A stretch of DNA of 17,877 bases, taken from the NCBI GenBank assembly GCA_040003205.1, contig JBDUDA010000032.1, positions 1 to 17,877 of the forward strand. The letters are read 5' to 3'. Source of the stretch: JALYIM01 sp040003205. Its GTDB lineage: Bacteria > Acidobacteriota > Terriglobia > Terriglobales > Acidobacteriaceae. Position numbers and translations under genes: made by a program. Shown here piece by piece: positions 1-7,898 of the stretch. Under the pieces are notes generated by a model that worked only from the letters and a program-made list of their open reading frames with translations, did no database searches and had not been told where the DNA came from. Position 1 is the first letter of the stretch. Each line of letters opens with the position of its first letter.

Positions 1-12
1 CAGATTTGAAGG

Positions 13-32
13 GGCACGGCTTCAGCCGTGCC
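13..32. repeat. Perfect palindrome (8-bp stem, TTCA loop)
   Basis: The arms GGCACGGC and GCCGTGCC flank a TTCA loop and pair perfectly; counting the T-A at the loop edge makes 9 bp. It is followed 18 bases later by a second palindrome with a similar T-rich loop. No T-run follows, so it does not look like an intrinsic terminator. Short palindromes of this look are, from memory, common between genes of Acidobacteria as REP-like dispersed repeats; no second copy is visible in this window, so the repeat status is inferred. Confidence 0.6.
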
Positions 33-50
33 GAAACATGACTCTGAACA

Positions 51-66
51 AGGGGCTTTAGCCCCT
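51..66. repeat. Second palindrome next to the nucleoside hydrolase RBS
   Basis: The arms AGGGGC and GCCCCT flank a TTTA loop. The GAGG ribosome binding site of the next gene (67-70) starts directly after the stem, and the ATG follows 6 bases later. A hairpin in the mRNA would therefore abut the ribosome landing site. It could be one half of a paired REP-like unit with the palindrome at 13-32. Confidence 0.6.
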
Positions 67-76
67 GAGGAAAATA

Positions 77-1153
77 ATGAACTTCAGTCGAATCGCCATT
101 ATCTCTCTATTGCTCGCGGCAAGCCTGACCTGCGCCGCTCAAAGCAAACGCAAAATCATCATTGACCAGGACGCCGCCGGCCCCGCTGGCACGGACCAAC
201 AATCCATCCTCCTTCTGATTCAATCTCCACAAACCGAAGTCCTCGGAATCACTGTCGTCACCGGAGATCAATGGCTCAAAGCTGAAATCGCGCACACCCT
301 GCGCATGCTCGAAATAATCGGCCGGACCGACATCCCCGTCCTCGCGGGCGCCGAATACCCCCTCATTCGCCGCAAGCAGCAGACTGAGATGTGGGAGCAG
401 CGGTTCGGCTCGGTCGCATGGCTGGGAGCCTGGACGCCAAAGTTCTATCACCCGCCCGATCAATTAGGCGATATTCCAGAAGGCAAGCCCACGACGAAAC
501 CATCCGATGAAGATGCCGCACATTTTCTCGTCCGCATGGTCCACAAATTTCCGCACGACATAACCATTTATGCCGGCGGGCCGATGACAAATCTAGCCCT
601 GGCGCTATCGATCGATCCTGAATTCGCGAGCCTCGCCAAGGAGTTGGTATTCATGGGCGCCAGCCTAAGTCCGCAGACGGACAATCCCGAGTTCGTCAAC
701 GGACCACGCCATGAGTTCAACATCTGGTTCGATCCTGAAGCGGCGCACATCGTGCTCCGAGCACCCTGGAAAAAGATCGTTTGCACTCCCGTAGATATCT
801 CCGTGAAGACAATAATGTCTACGAAACTGATTGATCGCCTGAAGGGCAGTGACTCGCCGGCGGCAAAATATATCGCCACCTACACTCACCTCGAAGGCGA
901 ATATAACTACCTTTGGGATGAGCTTGCGTCGGCAGCCTGGCTTGATCCCAGCGTGATTACAAAAAAAGAAACTCGCTTCATGGATATCGATCTGGATCGT
1001 GGCGGAGGCTACGGCAATATTCTTACCTGGTCAGAGCGGGACAAGCCCAAAGTACCGGTCCAACCCGTAGAAATTCAGGTGGAGCTCGATACAGAAAAGT
1101 TTTACACGATGTTTGTCGACCTGTTGAAAGCGGCGACTCCAAAAAAGAACTAG
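77..1153 (+). CDS. Exported nucleoside hydrolase (inosine-uridine preferring family, variant active site)
   Basis: Predicted to hydrolyse the N-glycosidic bond of nucleosides to base plus ribose outside the cytoplasmic membrane. Residues 1-21 form a signal peptide (SRIAIISLLLAASLTCAAQS) ahead of the mature protein. Family features: beta-strand IIIDQD at 27-32, LGITVVTGDQW near 56-66, TIYAGGPMTNLALAL near 163-177, and EFNIWFDPEAA at 213-223, matching the substrate-binding EFNxxxDPEAA motif. The usual N-terminal DxDxxxDD calcium/ribose motif is altered: D30, D32 and D40 are present with four extra residues, and the last Asp of the pair is Gln41. The usual C-terminal His-Asp is Trp280-Asp281. 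Start ATG has GAGG six bases upstream. Length (358 aa) suits the family plus signal peptide. It ends 20 bp from the convergent giant protein gene. Substrate cannot be told from sequence; a role in purine salvage with the nearby NCS2 permease is inferred. Confidence 0.85.
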   Translation: MNFSRIAIISLLLAASLTCAAQSKRKIIIDQDAAGPAGTDQQSILLLIQSPQTEVLGITVVTGDQWLKAEIAHTLRMLEIIGRTDIPVLAGAEYPLIRRKQQTEMWEQRFGSVAWLGAWTPKFYHPPDQLGDIPEGKPTTKPSDEDAAHFLVRMVHKFPHDITIYAGGPMTNLALALSIDPEFASLAKELVFMGASLSPQTDNPEFVNGPRHEFNIWFDPEAAHIVLRAPWKKIVCTPVDISVKTIMSTKLIDRLKGSDSPAAKYIATYTHLEGEYNYLWDELASAAWLDPSVITKKETRFMDIDLDRGGGYGNILTWSERDKPKVPVQPVEIQVELDTEKFYTMFVDLLKAATPKKN

Positions 1154-1173
1154 CGTTTAAAGTTTAGCAATTG

Positions 1174-4100
1174 TTAGTTTCCAAGTTGCTCAAGCATCAC
1201 CTGAGCGGCAGCATGTCCGGGATGCTGCCGCAACAATTCCCGCAACACCAATCGAGCTTTGGTCGGTTCGTTTTCGAGCGCATAGACCTTAGCGAGATTT
1301 AGATACGCCTGATCGAAACCAGGTGCAACCCGAATGCATTCCTCAAAGCTCGCGACAGCTTTTTCTCTTGCACCAGACCGCAAGTGCAAGACACCGAGGT
1401 TGTTTAACGCCTCAGGATAGGCGGGACGAAACTGCAACGCTGTCTGCAAATATTCGTTGGCCTTCTCCGGATCATTGAGCTGGGCAAAGACCATTCCCAG
1501 GCTGTAATTCGCTTCCGAATCTTTAGGGTCTACCTCGATCGCCCGCGCCAGCACCGCGCGTGCGTCGTCCCATCGCCGCTGCTGCCGAAACGCATTCCCC
1601 AGATTATTTAGCGCGACCAAGCTGGCAGGACTGAGCCGAACGGCCTCCTGGAAATATCGGATGGCCTCGTCAAAATGTTGCTCGCGGGTTGCGAGCAATC
1701 CTAGATTGTTCCAGGAATTCGACGCCGTCTCTGGGTAACTGGCGCGGGCCTTGGTTGCGCGCTCAAAGCTTTTTCGCGCCTCCCCGGTCTTTTCCTGCTT
1801 CAGATAGACGCTGCCCAAACCGTAAAGCGATTCCGCGCTCGCAGGCTCATCAGCGAGAGCCAGCTCGAACCATCTTCCCGCCTGATCAAAATAGCCCCGC
1901 TGATAAAACACCGATCCTAACGAAAGATAGTTTCGCTGGAACTCCACAGCGTCACTCACGCCCGGGAAAGGCAGCGCCCTTGCCAACCGCTCAGAGCCAG
2001 TCTTTGGAATTCTTACCACGTCTCGCTCTATCTGTTCGACATTGATTCTGCCCTGATAGATTTTAACGATGTCGCCTTTCGCATCGAGTAGAAGTGAAGT
2101 TGGCAGAGGCATGTCCCGGTGGCGATCAAACAGTTGCCTGAACAGAAGGTTGTAAATTCCAATAACGTCATCGGACGCGCACAGAATCGGAAGTGAGAAT
2201 TCAGCGAACGGTGCGAGCGCTCGGAGTGCCTGCCCATCCGAGTCCACATTCACAGCGAGGATATCCGGCCCTCTGGTGGAAGGGGTTTTGTACAGATCAT
2301 TTAAGGCCGTCAAATCTTTCTGATGGCTATTGGATCGGGCCGTCCAGAAATGAAGCAGGACTAGCCCTCCTTGTAGACTGGAGAGTGCGTGGGAACGGCC
2401 GTTCAGATCGGGCAAAGCGAAGTCGGGAGCCGGCAGAGGCGCAATTAGCCAAGTGTCTATTTCGGTCGGCAGAGTTGTAATGTCCTTCTGGGGAAGATCG
2501 TTTCCCCGAGGGTCTGACACTTGCGCCTTGAACGCGTCCGTACGAATCCTGTCCGATCCTTCTTCAACCCACACCCTGCAATTGATCGGGAGATCACGCA
2601 CATCCTGTACCGTCCCGCTGGGCCAGCGAATGGAAGCTTGAATCGGAGCCTTCACGTTTCCCAAGCCAAAAAACACTTCCTTGCTGTGCTGAGAAAGAAA
2701 TCCGGAGCCCGCTTGCAGCCAAAGCGTCTGTTGGCCATTCTTGGTTTTCACAGTCACCGCGGCTCCAATCGCATCCCGATTGCTCTTTCCTGTCCCACTC
2801 AACCGAAAAGCAATCGACGGGGGCAATTCTTTGTTTACATTTTTCGCCAGCCTCAGCTGCGGAGAATTCCTGTTCTTAATGAAAGCCTCGAGCCTGCCGT
2901 CGTGATCAAAGTCCGCTAAAGCAAATGCTCGGCCATCTTCAATAAAATCCAGCCCCACCGCGCCGGAGACATCGGAGAAGCTCCCGTCGCGATTGTTCGC
3001 GTAAAACACATTGCGTTCGAATCCGCTCCAGCTGCCATCCGAGCGAACCATTTCATTGATTGCGTTCCATCCCTGTTCGTACTCTCGCGAGGGCCGGGCG
3101 TCCACGGGAGATTTGGCCACGACCTGTCTCCAAAAGAAACTATTAAGATCTTGTTCCGAACGCGATGGCCCAGAGATCATGCCGTTCGTGACGTAGATAT
3201 CTGCGAAGCCGTCGTGATCAAAGTCCCATGCATCGCTGGACCATGACCACCGCCCCATTCCCAGGTTCGCAGCGATACTTACGTCTCGAAAAGTACCGTC
3301 GCCACTATTGCGAAATAGAGAATTCCCCATCGCGTGTTTACGATAGAGGGACCGAATGTTCTCAGGCGCGTCTTCCTGAAAACTCTTTTGCGCCGAAATG
3401 CGATTTCCGGCGGCGGTCCACATGTTTGCGACATAAATACCCTCGGCGCCGTCGTTGTCATAATCAACGTTGCACACACCCATTCCCGCGCCAATATCTT
3501 CGACACCGGCCCGCGGGGCTACATCGCTAAAGGTCCCATCGCCATGGTTGCGGTACAGATTTTTGCGGCCAAAATCGTTTACCACGTAAAGGTCAAGCCA
3601 GCCGCTTCCATGGTAGTCGCCCCATCCGCAGCAAAAGCTGTAGCGCGTGTTGTTTTGATCTAGACCTGCTTCCGCGGTCACATCGCCGAAGGTGCCATCG
3701 CGATTGTTGCGCATCAAAAAGTTCTCAGGACCATTCTCAGCGTCGTAATACGGCGACGGATATTTGTACTGCTCAGTCCCCTGGTAATAAAGATAGAGGC
3801 AAAAATAGACGTCCAGCCATCCGTCGCGGTCATAGTCCGCCACGGCAGCGCCAGTAAAAGTTCCTTGTGGGGGTTTCGCAAACTTGAAAGCGTTCTCGAC
3901 TCTGCGAAACTTGCCGCCACCCTCGTTATGAAACAACACCGGACCATCGGTACGTACCACGATCAGATCCTGACGTCCGTCGTTATCGTAGTCGGCGAAG
4001 AGCGCGCAGGCGGTATTCTCTAGAATCCCGAGCCCCGACGCTTCGGTGATGTCTTCAAACGTTCCATCTCCTTTGTTGCGGTAAAGCCGATTAGGCAATC

Positions 4101-5130
4101 CATCCGGCTGACAAACGTAGAGATCGTCGAATCCATCACCATCGATGTCTCCCACCGAAATTCCGTTGTGTCCATAAATGTCAATGCCGCAGGCGCCATC
4201 GAGGATGGTTCGCCAGTGGTCCGCGCCCAACAGCAGTTGTGACGTGAAGGACCCCACGCCGCTAAACGCCTCGCCAGCAACATCCACGAAAACAGTGCCG
4301 GGGGATCGACTCACAGTTTCAGTCAGCGCTCGCCAACCCAGGATTCCAAATTCTGTCTTTGAATCTAAAGACGTTTGTGGACTTGCAGGAAAAGCACGCG
4401 CCTCCCATTCGATATCCCAGTGTCCGACTCGTTGCTCACGTGCGGAAGGTTTATCGTCTACAGGCTGGTCTGGCCGGGACTTCCCTGCTCCGACGAGTTC
4501 GTAGCGCACGCGAGTCTCTAGTCGGCCAGACACTCGCGTCGACCGAGAAGACAGATTCTCCGGGGAACTGGCTTCCCGAATGCCGCTATCGTCGATCGAC
4601 ACTATCTGAAACTCAGCGGTCTTAATCGTGGAGAATGAAGCCATCAGCAAGCGCAACTCATGGAGAAAGGCTTCCGCCTCAAGGGAGGGTTGGCTGGCGA
4701 AGTTATTCTGAATGACTTCGACTACGGGGCCTGTGCGCACCACGCGAGATTCAGTCGGACGTAACGAGCATCCGCGAAAGGTGGGCGCAACAGCGTTTTG
4801 AATGCTCAGAACATTCTGCGGCGAGACTAGCAACTCATCTCTCAGAGCGGCCAATCTTCTCTCAATCTCGTCGCTATATTCTTCTGTAACGAAACTATCG
4901 AGACTTGCCTGTCTCTTAAGCAGAGTGCTCTCAAGCGGCAACTTCTCCCGATAGTGCGGATGCAAATGGAGATCGACGCCCCCGTCTATGGCCGAGTCGG
5001 CATCGGAATCGAAGAGCAGAAGCCTCTCGGGGAACAACAGGCCTAAAGGGATAAATGCAAGTGACGCGCTCTGGCAACAGCGCGCGAGAAACTCACGTCG
5101 ACTGTGGCCCGCGGGATATTGGTTCGGCAA
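1174..5130 (-). CDS. Giant Tat-exported FG-GAP/VCBS - ASPIC/UnbV - thioredoxin-like - TPR protein
   Basis: A 1318-aa exported protein of the CRTAC1-like type; function unknown, probably extracytoplasmic binding. It starts with a twin-arginine signal (SRREFLARCC at 10-19, hydrophobic to about 34). Residues 45-310 are an unassigned alpha/beta region. About 320-750 hold FG-GAP/VCBS beta-propeller repeats with calcium-type loops such as DIDGDGFDD (328), DYDNDGRQD (380), DYDRDGWLD (432) and DFDHDGFAD (636), each followed by RNxGDGTF-type strands. About 785-855 is an ASPIC/UnbV domain, 895-1040 a redoxin/TlpA-like fold, and 1060-1315 are TPR repeats (NNLGLL, NNLGNAF, NNLGVLHL). The redoxin lacks the CxxC pair: the equivalent positions are S933 and H936. 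The listed start is TTG with little SD; the frame stays open upstream and an in-frame CTG at 5211 has a strong SD (see the RBS entry), giving 1345 aa. It lies just downstream of the NCS2 permease on the same strand. Confidence 0.88.
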   Translation of the reverse strand: MPNQYPAGHSRREFLARCCQSASLAFIPLGLLFPERLLLFDSDADSAIDGGVDLHLHPHYREKLPLESTLLKRQASLDSFVTEEYSDEIERRLAALRDELLVSPQNVLSIQNAVAPTFRGCSLRPTESRVVRTGPVVEVIQNNFASQPSLEAEAFLHELRLLMASFSTIKTAEFQIVSIDDSGIREASSPENLSSRSTRVSGRLETRVRYELVGAGKSRPDQPVDDKPSAREQRVGHWDIEWEARAFPASPQTSLDSKTEFGILGWRALTETVSRSPGTVFVDVAGEAFSGVGSFTSQLLLGADHWRTILDGACGIDIYGHNGISVGDIDGDGFDDLYVCQPDGLPNRLYRNKGDGTFEDITEASGLGILENTACALFADYDNDGRQDLIVVRTDGPVLFHNEGGGKFRRVENAFKFAKPPQGTFTGAAVADYDRDGWLDVYFCLYLYYQGTEQYKYPSPYYDAENGPENFLMRNNRDGTFGDVTAEAGLDQNNTRYSFCCGWGDYHGSGWLDLYVVNDFGRKNLYRNHGDGTFSDVAPRAGVEDIGAGMGVCNVDYDNDGAEGIYVANMWTAAGNRISAQKSFQEDAPENIRSLYRKHAMGNSLFRNSGDGTFRDVSIAANLGMGRWSWSSDAWDFDHDGFADIYVTNGMISGPSRSEQDLNSFFWRQVVAKSPVDARPSREYEQGWNAINEMVRSDGSWSGFERNVFYANNRDGSFSDVSGAVGLDFIEDGRAFALADFDHDGRLEAFIKNRNSPQLRLAKNVNKELPPSIAFRLSGTGKSNRDAIGAAVTVKTKNGQQTLWLQAGSGFLSQHSKEVFFGLGNVKAPIQASIRWPSGTVQDVRDLPINCRVWVEEGSDRIRTDAFKAQVSDPRGNDLPQKDITTLPTEIDTWLIAPLPAPDFALPDLNGRSHALSSLQGGLVLLHFWTARSNSHQKDLTALNDLYKTPSTRGPDILAVNVDSDGQALRALAPFAEFSLPILCASDDVIGIYNLLFRQLFDRHRDMPLPTSLLLDAKGDIVKIYQGRINVEQIERDVVRIPKTGSERLARALPFPGVSDAVEFQRNYLSLGSVFYQRGYFDQAGRWFELALADEPASAESLYGLGSVYLKQEKTGEARKSFERATKARASYPETASNSWNNLGLLATREQHFDEAIRYFQEAVRLSPASLVALNNLGNAFRQQRRWDDARAVLARAIEVDPKDSEANYSLGMVFAQLNDPEKANEYLQTALQFRPAYPEALNNLGVLHLRSGAREKAVASFEECIRVAPGFDQAYLNLAKVYALENEPTKARLVLRELLRQHPGHAAAQVMLEQLGN

Positions 5131-5220
5131 CCGGTCCGCAGGGTTCTCATCGGAAAGAGCATCGCAGGGCAGCTTTTCGACTCGACCTCGCTTCTTTCTT
5201 CGTTGGCTCAGCTCAGTTCT

Positions 5221-5226
5221 CCCTCC
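5221..5226 (-). promoter_or_regulatory. Strong Shine-Dalgarno (GGAGGG) for the giant Tat protein, pointing to a CTG start at 5211
   Basis: On the minus strand GGAGGG is followed after 9 bases by CTG (5211-5209), which is in frame with the giant protein and would add 27 residues beginning (M)SQRRKKRGRVEKL. No ATG, GTG or TTG exists in this frame between the SD and the TTG at 5130. The extra N-terminus is basic and precedes the SRREF twin-arginine motif, which is compatible with a long Tat n-region. Confidence 0.45.
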
Positions 5227-5257
5227 ACATTCTAGCGCGAGATAAAGCGGAACTCAT

Positions 5258-6562
5258 TTAGGCAGCCGCAAGATAAACGTAGCGAAGAATGAACAGGGCG
5301 GTCAGAATCCAAATGACAGCACTGACCTCGCGATATTTTCCGGCGGCAACTTTAGCAACCGAATACGCGATCACCCCAAGGCTGAGTCCAGTTGCAATGC
5401 TGAATGACAGCGGCGTCATCAGGATCGTAATAAACGCGGGGAAAGCCTCAGTGAAGTCGCTCCACTTTACCTGTGCGATCGACGACGTCATGAGGGCCCC
5501 GACCAGGATCAGCGCTGGAGCGGTCGCAAAGGCTGGGATCGCAGTCGCCAGGGGTGAGAAGAACAGAGCAACCAGAAACAGAAGAGCAACCATGAGGTTA
5601 CTTAGCCCGGTGCGTGCCCCCGCGGCCACTCCGGCAGCGCTCTCGATATAACCCGTAACCGTAGACGTCCCCGTAAGCGCTCCGAAAATCGTCCCTACGC
5701 CGTCTGCAACCAGGGCCCGGCCGACGCGGGGAATCTTCCCGTCCTTGACGAAACCGGCCTGCTCACAAACTCCGACCAGCGTGCCCACGTTGTCGAAAAG
5801 ATCTACGAATAGAAATGCAAAGATAGCTTCCAGCAGACCCAGGTGCAACGCGCCTCGCAAGTCAAGTTGTAAAAACGTGCTTGACGGATGCGGCATTGCT
5901 ACAAAGCTGGCAGGCCAGGACGTTATGCCACGAACAATTCCCAGCAGCGTCGTGCCGAGTATTCCAAGCAGAATCCCTCCATTTACCTTCCGCGCCGAAA
6001 GCACCAGCATCAGCGCAATGCCGAAGCAGGCGGTCTGCACCGCTGGGTCCGACAGATTGCCAATACTCACGAGCGTGGCCGGGCTTGGAACTATAAGTTT
6101 GGCGTTGCGCAAACCGACGAACGCGATGAACAGACCAATTCCTCCGGCCGTCGAATATTTAAGGCTGTCGGGAATGCCATTAACAATCTGCTCTCGTATT
6201 TTAGTGACCGTGAGCAGAACGAAGAGCACACCGGAAAAGAACGTCATCCCAAGCGCGGTCTGCCAGGGAATATGCATGCCAATGCAAACTGAAAAGGTGA
6301 AATACGCATTCAACGACATGCCCGGAGCGAGAGCGATGGGATAGTTGGCATAAACGCCCATCACCAGGGTCGCAACAGCGGCAGAGATGCAGGTAGCGAA
6401 GACCACGCCATCGGGTGGCATTCCAGCCTGCGCAAGAATTTGAGGATTGACGACGACGATGTACGCCATCGTGACGAACGTGGTGACGCCGCCCAGCATC
6501 TCCTGTCGAACGGAGGTGTTGTTTTCCGCCAGCTTGAAGTAATTATTGAGTAGCGCTTTCAC
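5258..6562 (-). CDS. NCS2-family (AzgA-like) purine nucleobase permease
   Basis: Inner-membrane proton symporter predicted to import adenine, guanine or hypoxanthine. The 434-aa protein is almost entirely membrane segments. AzgA-type hallmarks: NNTSVRQEMLGG then TTFVTMAYIVVVNPQIL near 14-43, NYPIALAPGMSLNAYF near 73-88, and the later FLFVDLFDNVGTLVGV and GTSTVTGYIESAAGVAAG segments that carry the conserved substrate-binding acidic and glycine-rich residues. Length is typical of the group. Start is GTG; GGAG lies about 12 bases upstream, a rather long spacing, and a stop codon closes the frame about 45 bases upstream with no better start between. It leads a probable two-gene unit with the giant Tat protein and is divergent from the CoA-transferase gene across 134 bp. 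No purine riboswitch-like structure was recognised in that gap. Exact purine specificity cannot be read from the sequence. Confidence 0.92.
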   Translation of the reverse strand: MKALLNNYFKLAENNTSVRQEMLGGVTTFVTMAYIVVVNPQILAQAGMPPDGVVFATCISAAVATLVMGVYANYPIALAPGMSLNAYFTFSVCIGMHIPWQTALGMTFFSGVLFVLLTVTKIREQIVNGIPDSLKYSTAGGIGLFIAFVGLRNAKLIVPSPATLVSIGNLSDPAVQTACFGIALMLVLSARKVNGGILLGILGTTLLGIVRGITSWPASFVAMPHPSSTFLQLDLRGALHLGLLEAIFAFLFVDLFDNVGTLVGVCEQAGFVKDGKIPRVGRALVADGVGTIFGALTGTSTVTGYIESAAGVAAGARTGLSNLMVALLFLVALFFSPLATAIPAFATAPALILVGALMTSSIAQVKWSDFTEAFPAFITILMTPLSFSIATGLSLGVIAYSVAKVAAGKYREVSAVIWILTALFILRYVYLAAA

Positions 6563-6682
6563 CTCGTGGTCAGTCTCCGTCCTACTGGAAGTTGAAGAAG
6601 GGTATCATCTTTCACTTTTCACCGGCGGAATTCGCTTTGCAAGCGACACCGTTCGCAGGACACGGAGATTGATTGAAGCTTC

Positions 6683-6688
6683 TATAAT
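6683..6688 (+). promoter_or_regulatory. TATAAT -10 box for the CoA-transferase gene, possible leaderless transcript
   Basis: A consensus TATAAT sits 8 bases before the GTG start at 6697. Initiation about 7 bases after the box would put the first transcribed base at roughly 6695, leaving almost no leader. No Shine-Dalgarno is present between the box and the start. No good -35 hexamer is visible at the expected distance (acacgg at 6660-6665), so the promoter may depend on the -10 box or another factor. Confidence 0.5.
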
Positions 6689-6696
6689 GCAACGGC

Positions 6697-7890
6697 GTGA
6701 CTTCCCTCTTGGATCAAATACGCGTTGTCGAGCTCACGGAAGCCCTTGCCGGTCCCTATTGCGCGATGCTTCTCGGAGATCTCGGGGCCGATGTAATCAA
6801 AGTGGAACGCAGGCTGATCGGCGATCAGTCGCGAGGCTGGGGTCCGCCCTTTGTCGGCGGACAGTCTGCCTACTTTCTCTCCGCGAATCGCAATAAGCGC
6901 TCGCTGGCGCTGGATTTTGATCGCCCTAAAGGAGAAGACATCCTCCATCGGCTGCTCGCTGCCGCCGATGTCTTCATTATGAATAATCCCTCGCTCCAGT
7001 CGCTTCGACGGCGAGGACTCGATCCCGAAACTTTATGCTCTCGCTATCACAAGCTGATTTGCTGTTGCATCTCCGGCTACGGTCTCGAAGGCCCGAAAGC
7101 GGGACGACCCGGCTACGACATTATTGCTCAGGCCGAAGCGGGCGTAATGAGCTTCACCGGAGAGCCAGAGGGCGAGCCCATGCGTTACCCCGTCGCCATA
7201 GCCGATATGACATGCGGAATTTATTCAGCTCTGGGTATCACTGCCGCGCTCTACGGGCGCGTGCAGTCGGGACGGGGCCAATTCCTTGACATGGCGCTGT
7301 TTGATTCGCAACTGAGCTGGCTCATAAATATCGGCAGCAACTTTCTGAATGCTGGAAAAGTTCCCGATCGCTGGGGAAATGCTCACCCCAGTATTGTTCC
7401 CTATCAGGTTTTTCGGGGAGCAGACCGCAAGCATTTCGTGGTAGGAGTTGGAACTGAACCGCTTTGGCGGCGCTTCACTAGGTTGCTGGGAATTGAAACG
7501 ATCGCAGAGAGTCCTCGCTTCGCTTCCAATCAGCTTCGCATCGATAATCGCGCTGAGCTAATTCCAGCGCTGCAAAGTATTTTCGAAACAGCTTCATCGT
7601 CCGAATGGGTAAAGAAATTTGTCGATGCCGGAATTCCCGCTTCTGCCATTCATACCGTGCCCGAAGCTTTAACTGACTCCCAGACAATTGAACGCGGACT
7701 AATCATTGAACTTGAGCATCCCGTGCTGGGCTCCATAAAGAGCATCGCAAACCCCATCCGTCTTTCGAGTACGCCCATCACATATCGCCTGCCGCCCCCT
7801 TTTCTCGGAGAGCACAGCAGCGAGATACTCTCTCAGCTTGCGTACTCTAAAGAAGAAATAGAAATCGCACGAGCGGATTTGGCAATCTAA
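6697..7890 (+). CDS. Class III (CaiB/BaiF family) CoA-transferase
   Basis: Predicted to move a CoA moiety between carboxylic acids through an aspartyl-CoA mixed anhydride. The 397-aa length is typical of formyl-CoA transferase relatives. Motifs: IRVVELTEALAGPYCAMLL near 8-26, GDLGADVIKVE at 27-37, NRNKRSLALDF at 64-74, and CISGYGLEGPKAGRPGYD at 124-141, where D141 fits the catalytic aspartate of the family (Asp169 in oxalobacter Frc). ALYGRVQSGRGQFLDMALFDS follows, also conserved. The substrate cannot be assigned: no oxalate decarboxylase, racemase or acyl-CoA dehydrogenase partner is nearby. Start GTG gives the usual N-terminus and has no Shine-Dalgarno but a TATAAT box just upstream. The gene ends 8 bp from the convergent pncB stop codon, with no hairpin terminator seen between them. 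Confidence 0.92.
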   Translation: MTSLLDQIRVVELTEALAGPYCAMLLGDLGADVIKVERRLIGDQSRGWGPPFVGGQSAYFLSANRNKRSLALDFDRPKGEDILHRLLAAADVFIMNNPSLQSLRRRGLDPETLCSRYHKLICCCISGYGLEGPKAGRPGYDIIAQAEAGVMSFTGEPEGEPMRYPVAIADMTCGIYSALGITAALYGRVQSGRGQFLDMALFDSQLSWLINIGSNFLNAGKVPDRWGNAHPSIVPYQVFRGADRKHFVVGVGTEPLWRRFTRLLGIETIAESPRFASNQLRIDNRAELIPALQSIFETASSSEWVKKFVDAGIPASAIHTVPEALTDSQTIERGLIIELEHPVLGSIKSIANPIRLSSTPITYRLPPPFLGEHSSEILSQLAYSKEEIEIARADLAI

Positions 7891-7898
7891 TTTATACG

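Noticed and set aside
5745..6344. 199-codon open frame antisense to the NCS2 permease
   Set aside because: Opposite strand of a clear permease gene; no domain, low hydrophobic order, typical antisense shadow.
6563..6696. Purine riboswitch upstream of the NCS2 permease
   Set aside because: No three-way-junction core or conserved purine-aptamer loops could be recognised in the 134-bp gap.
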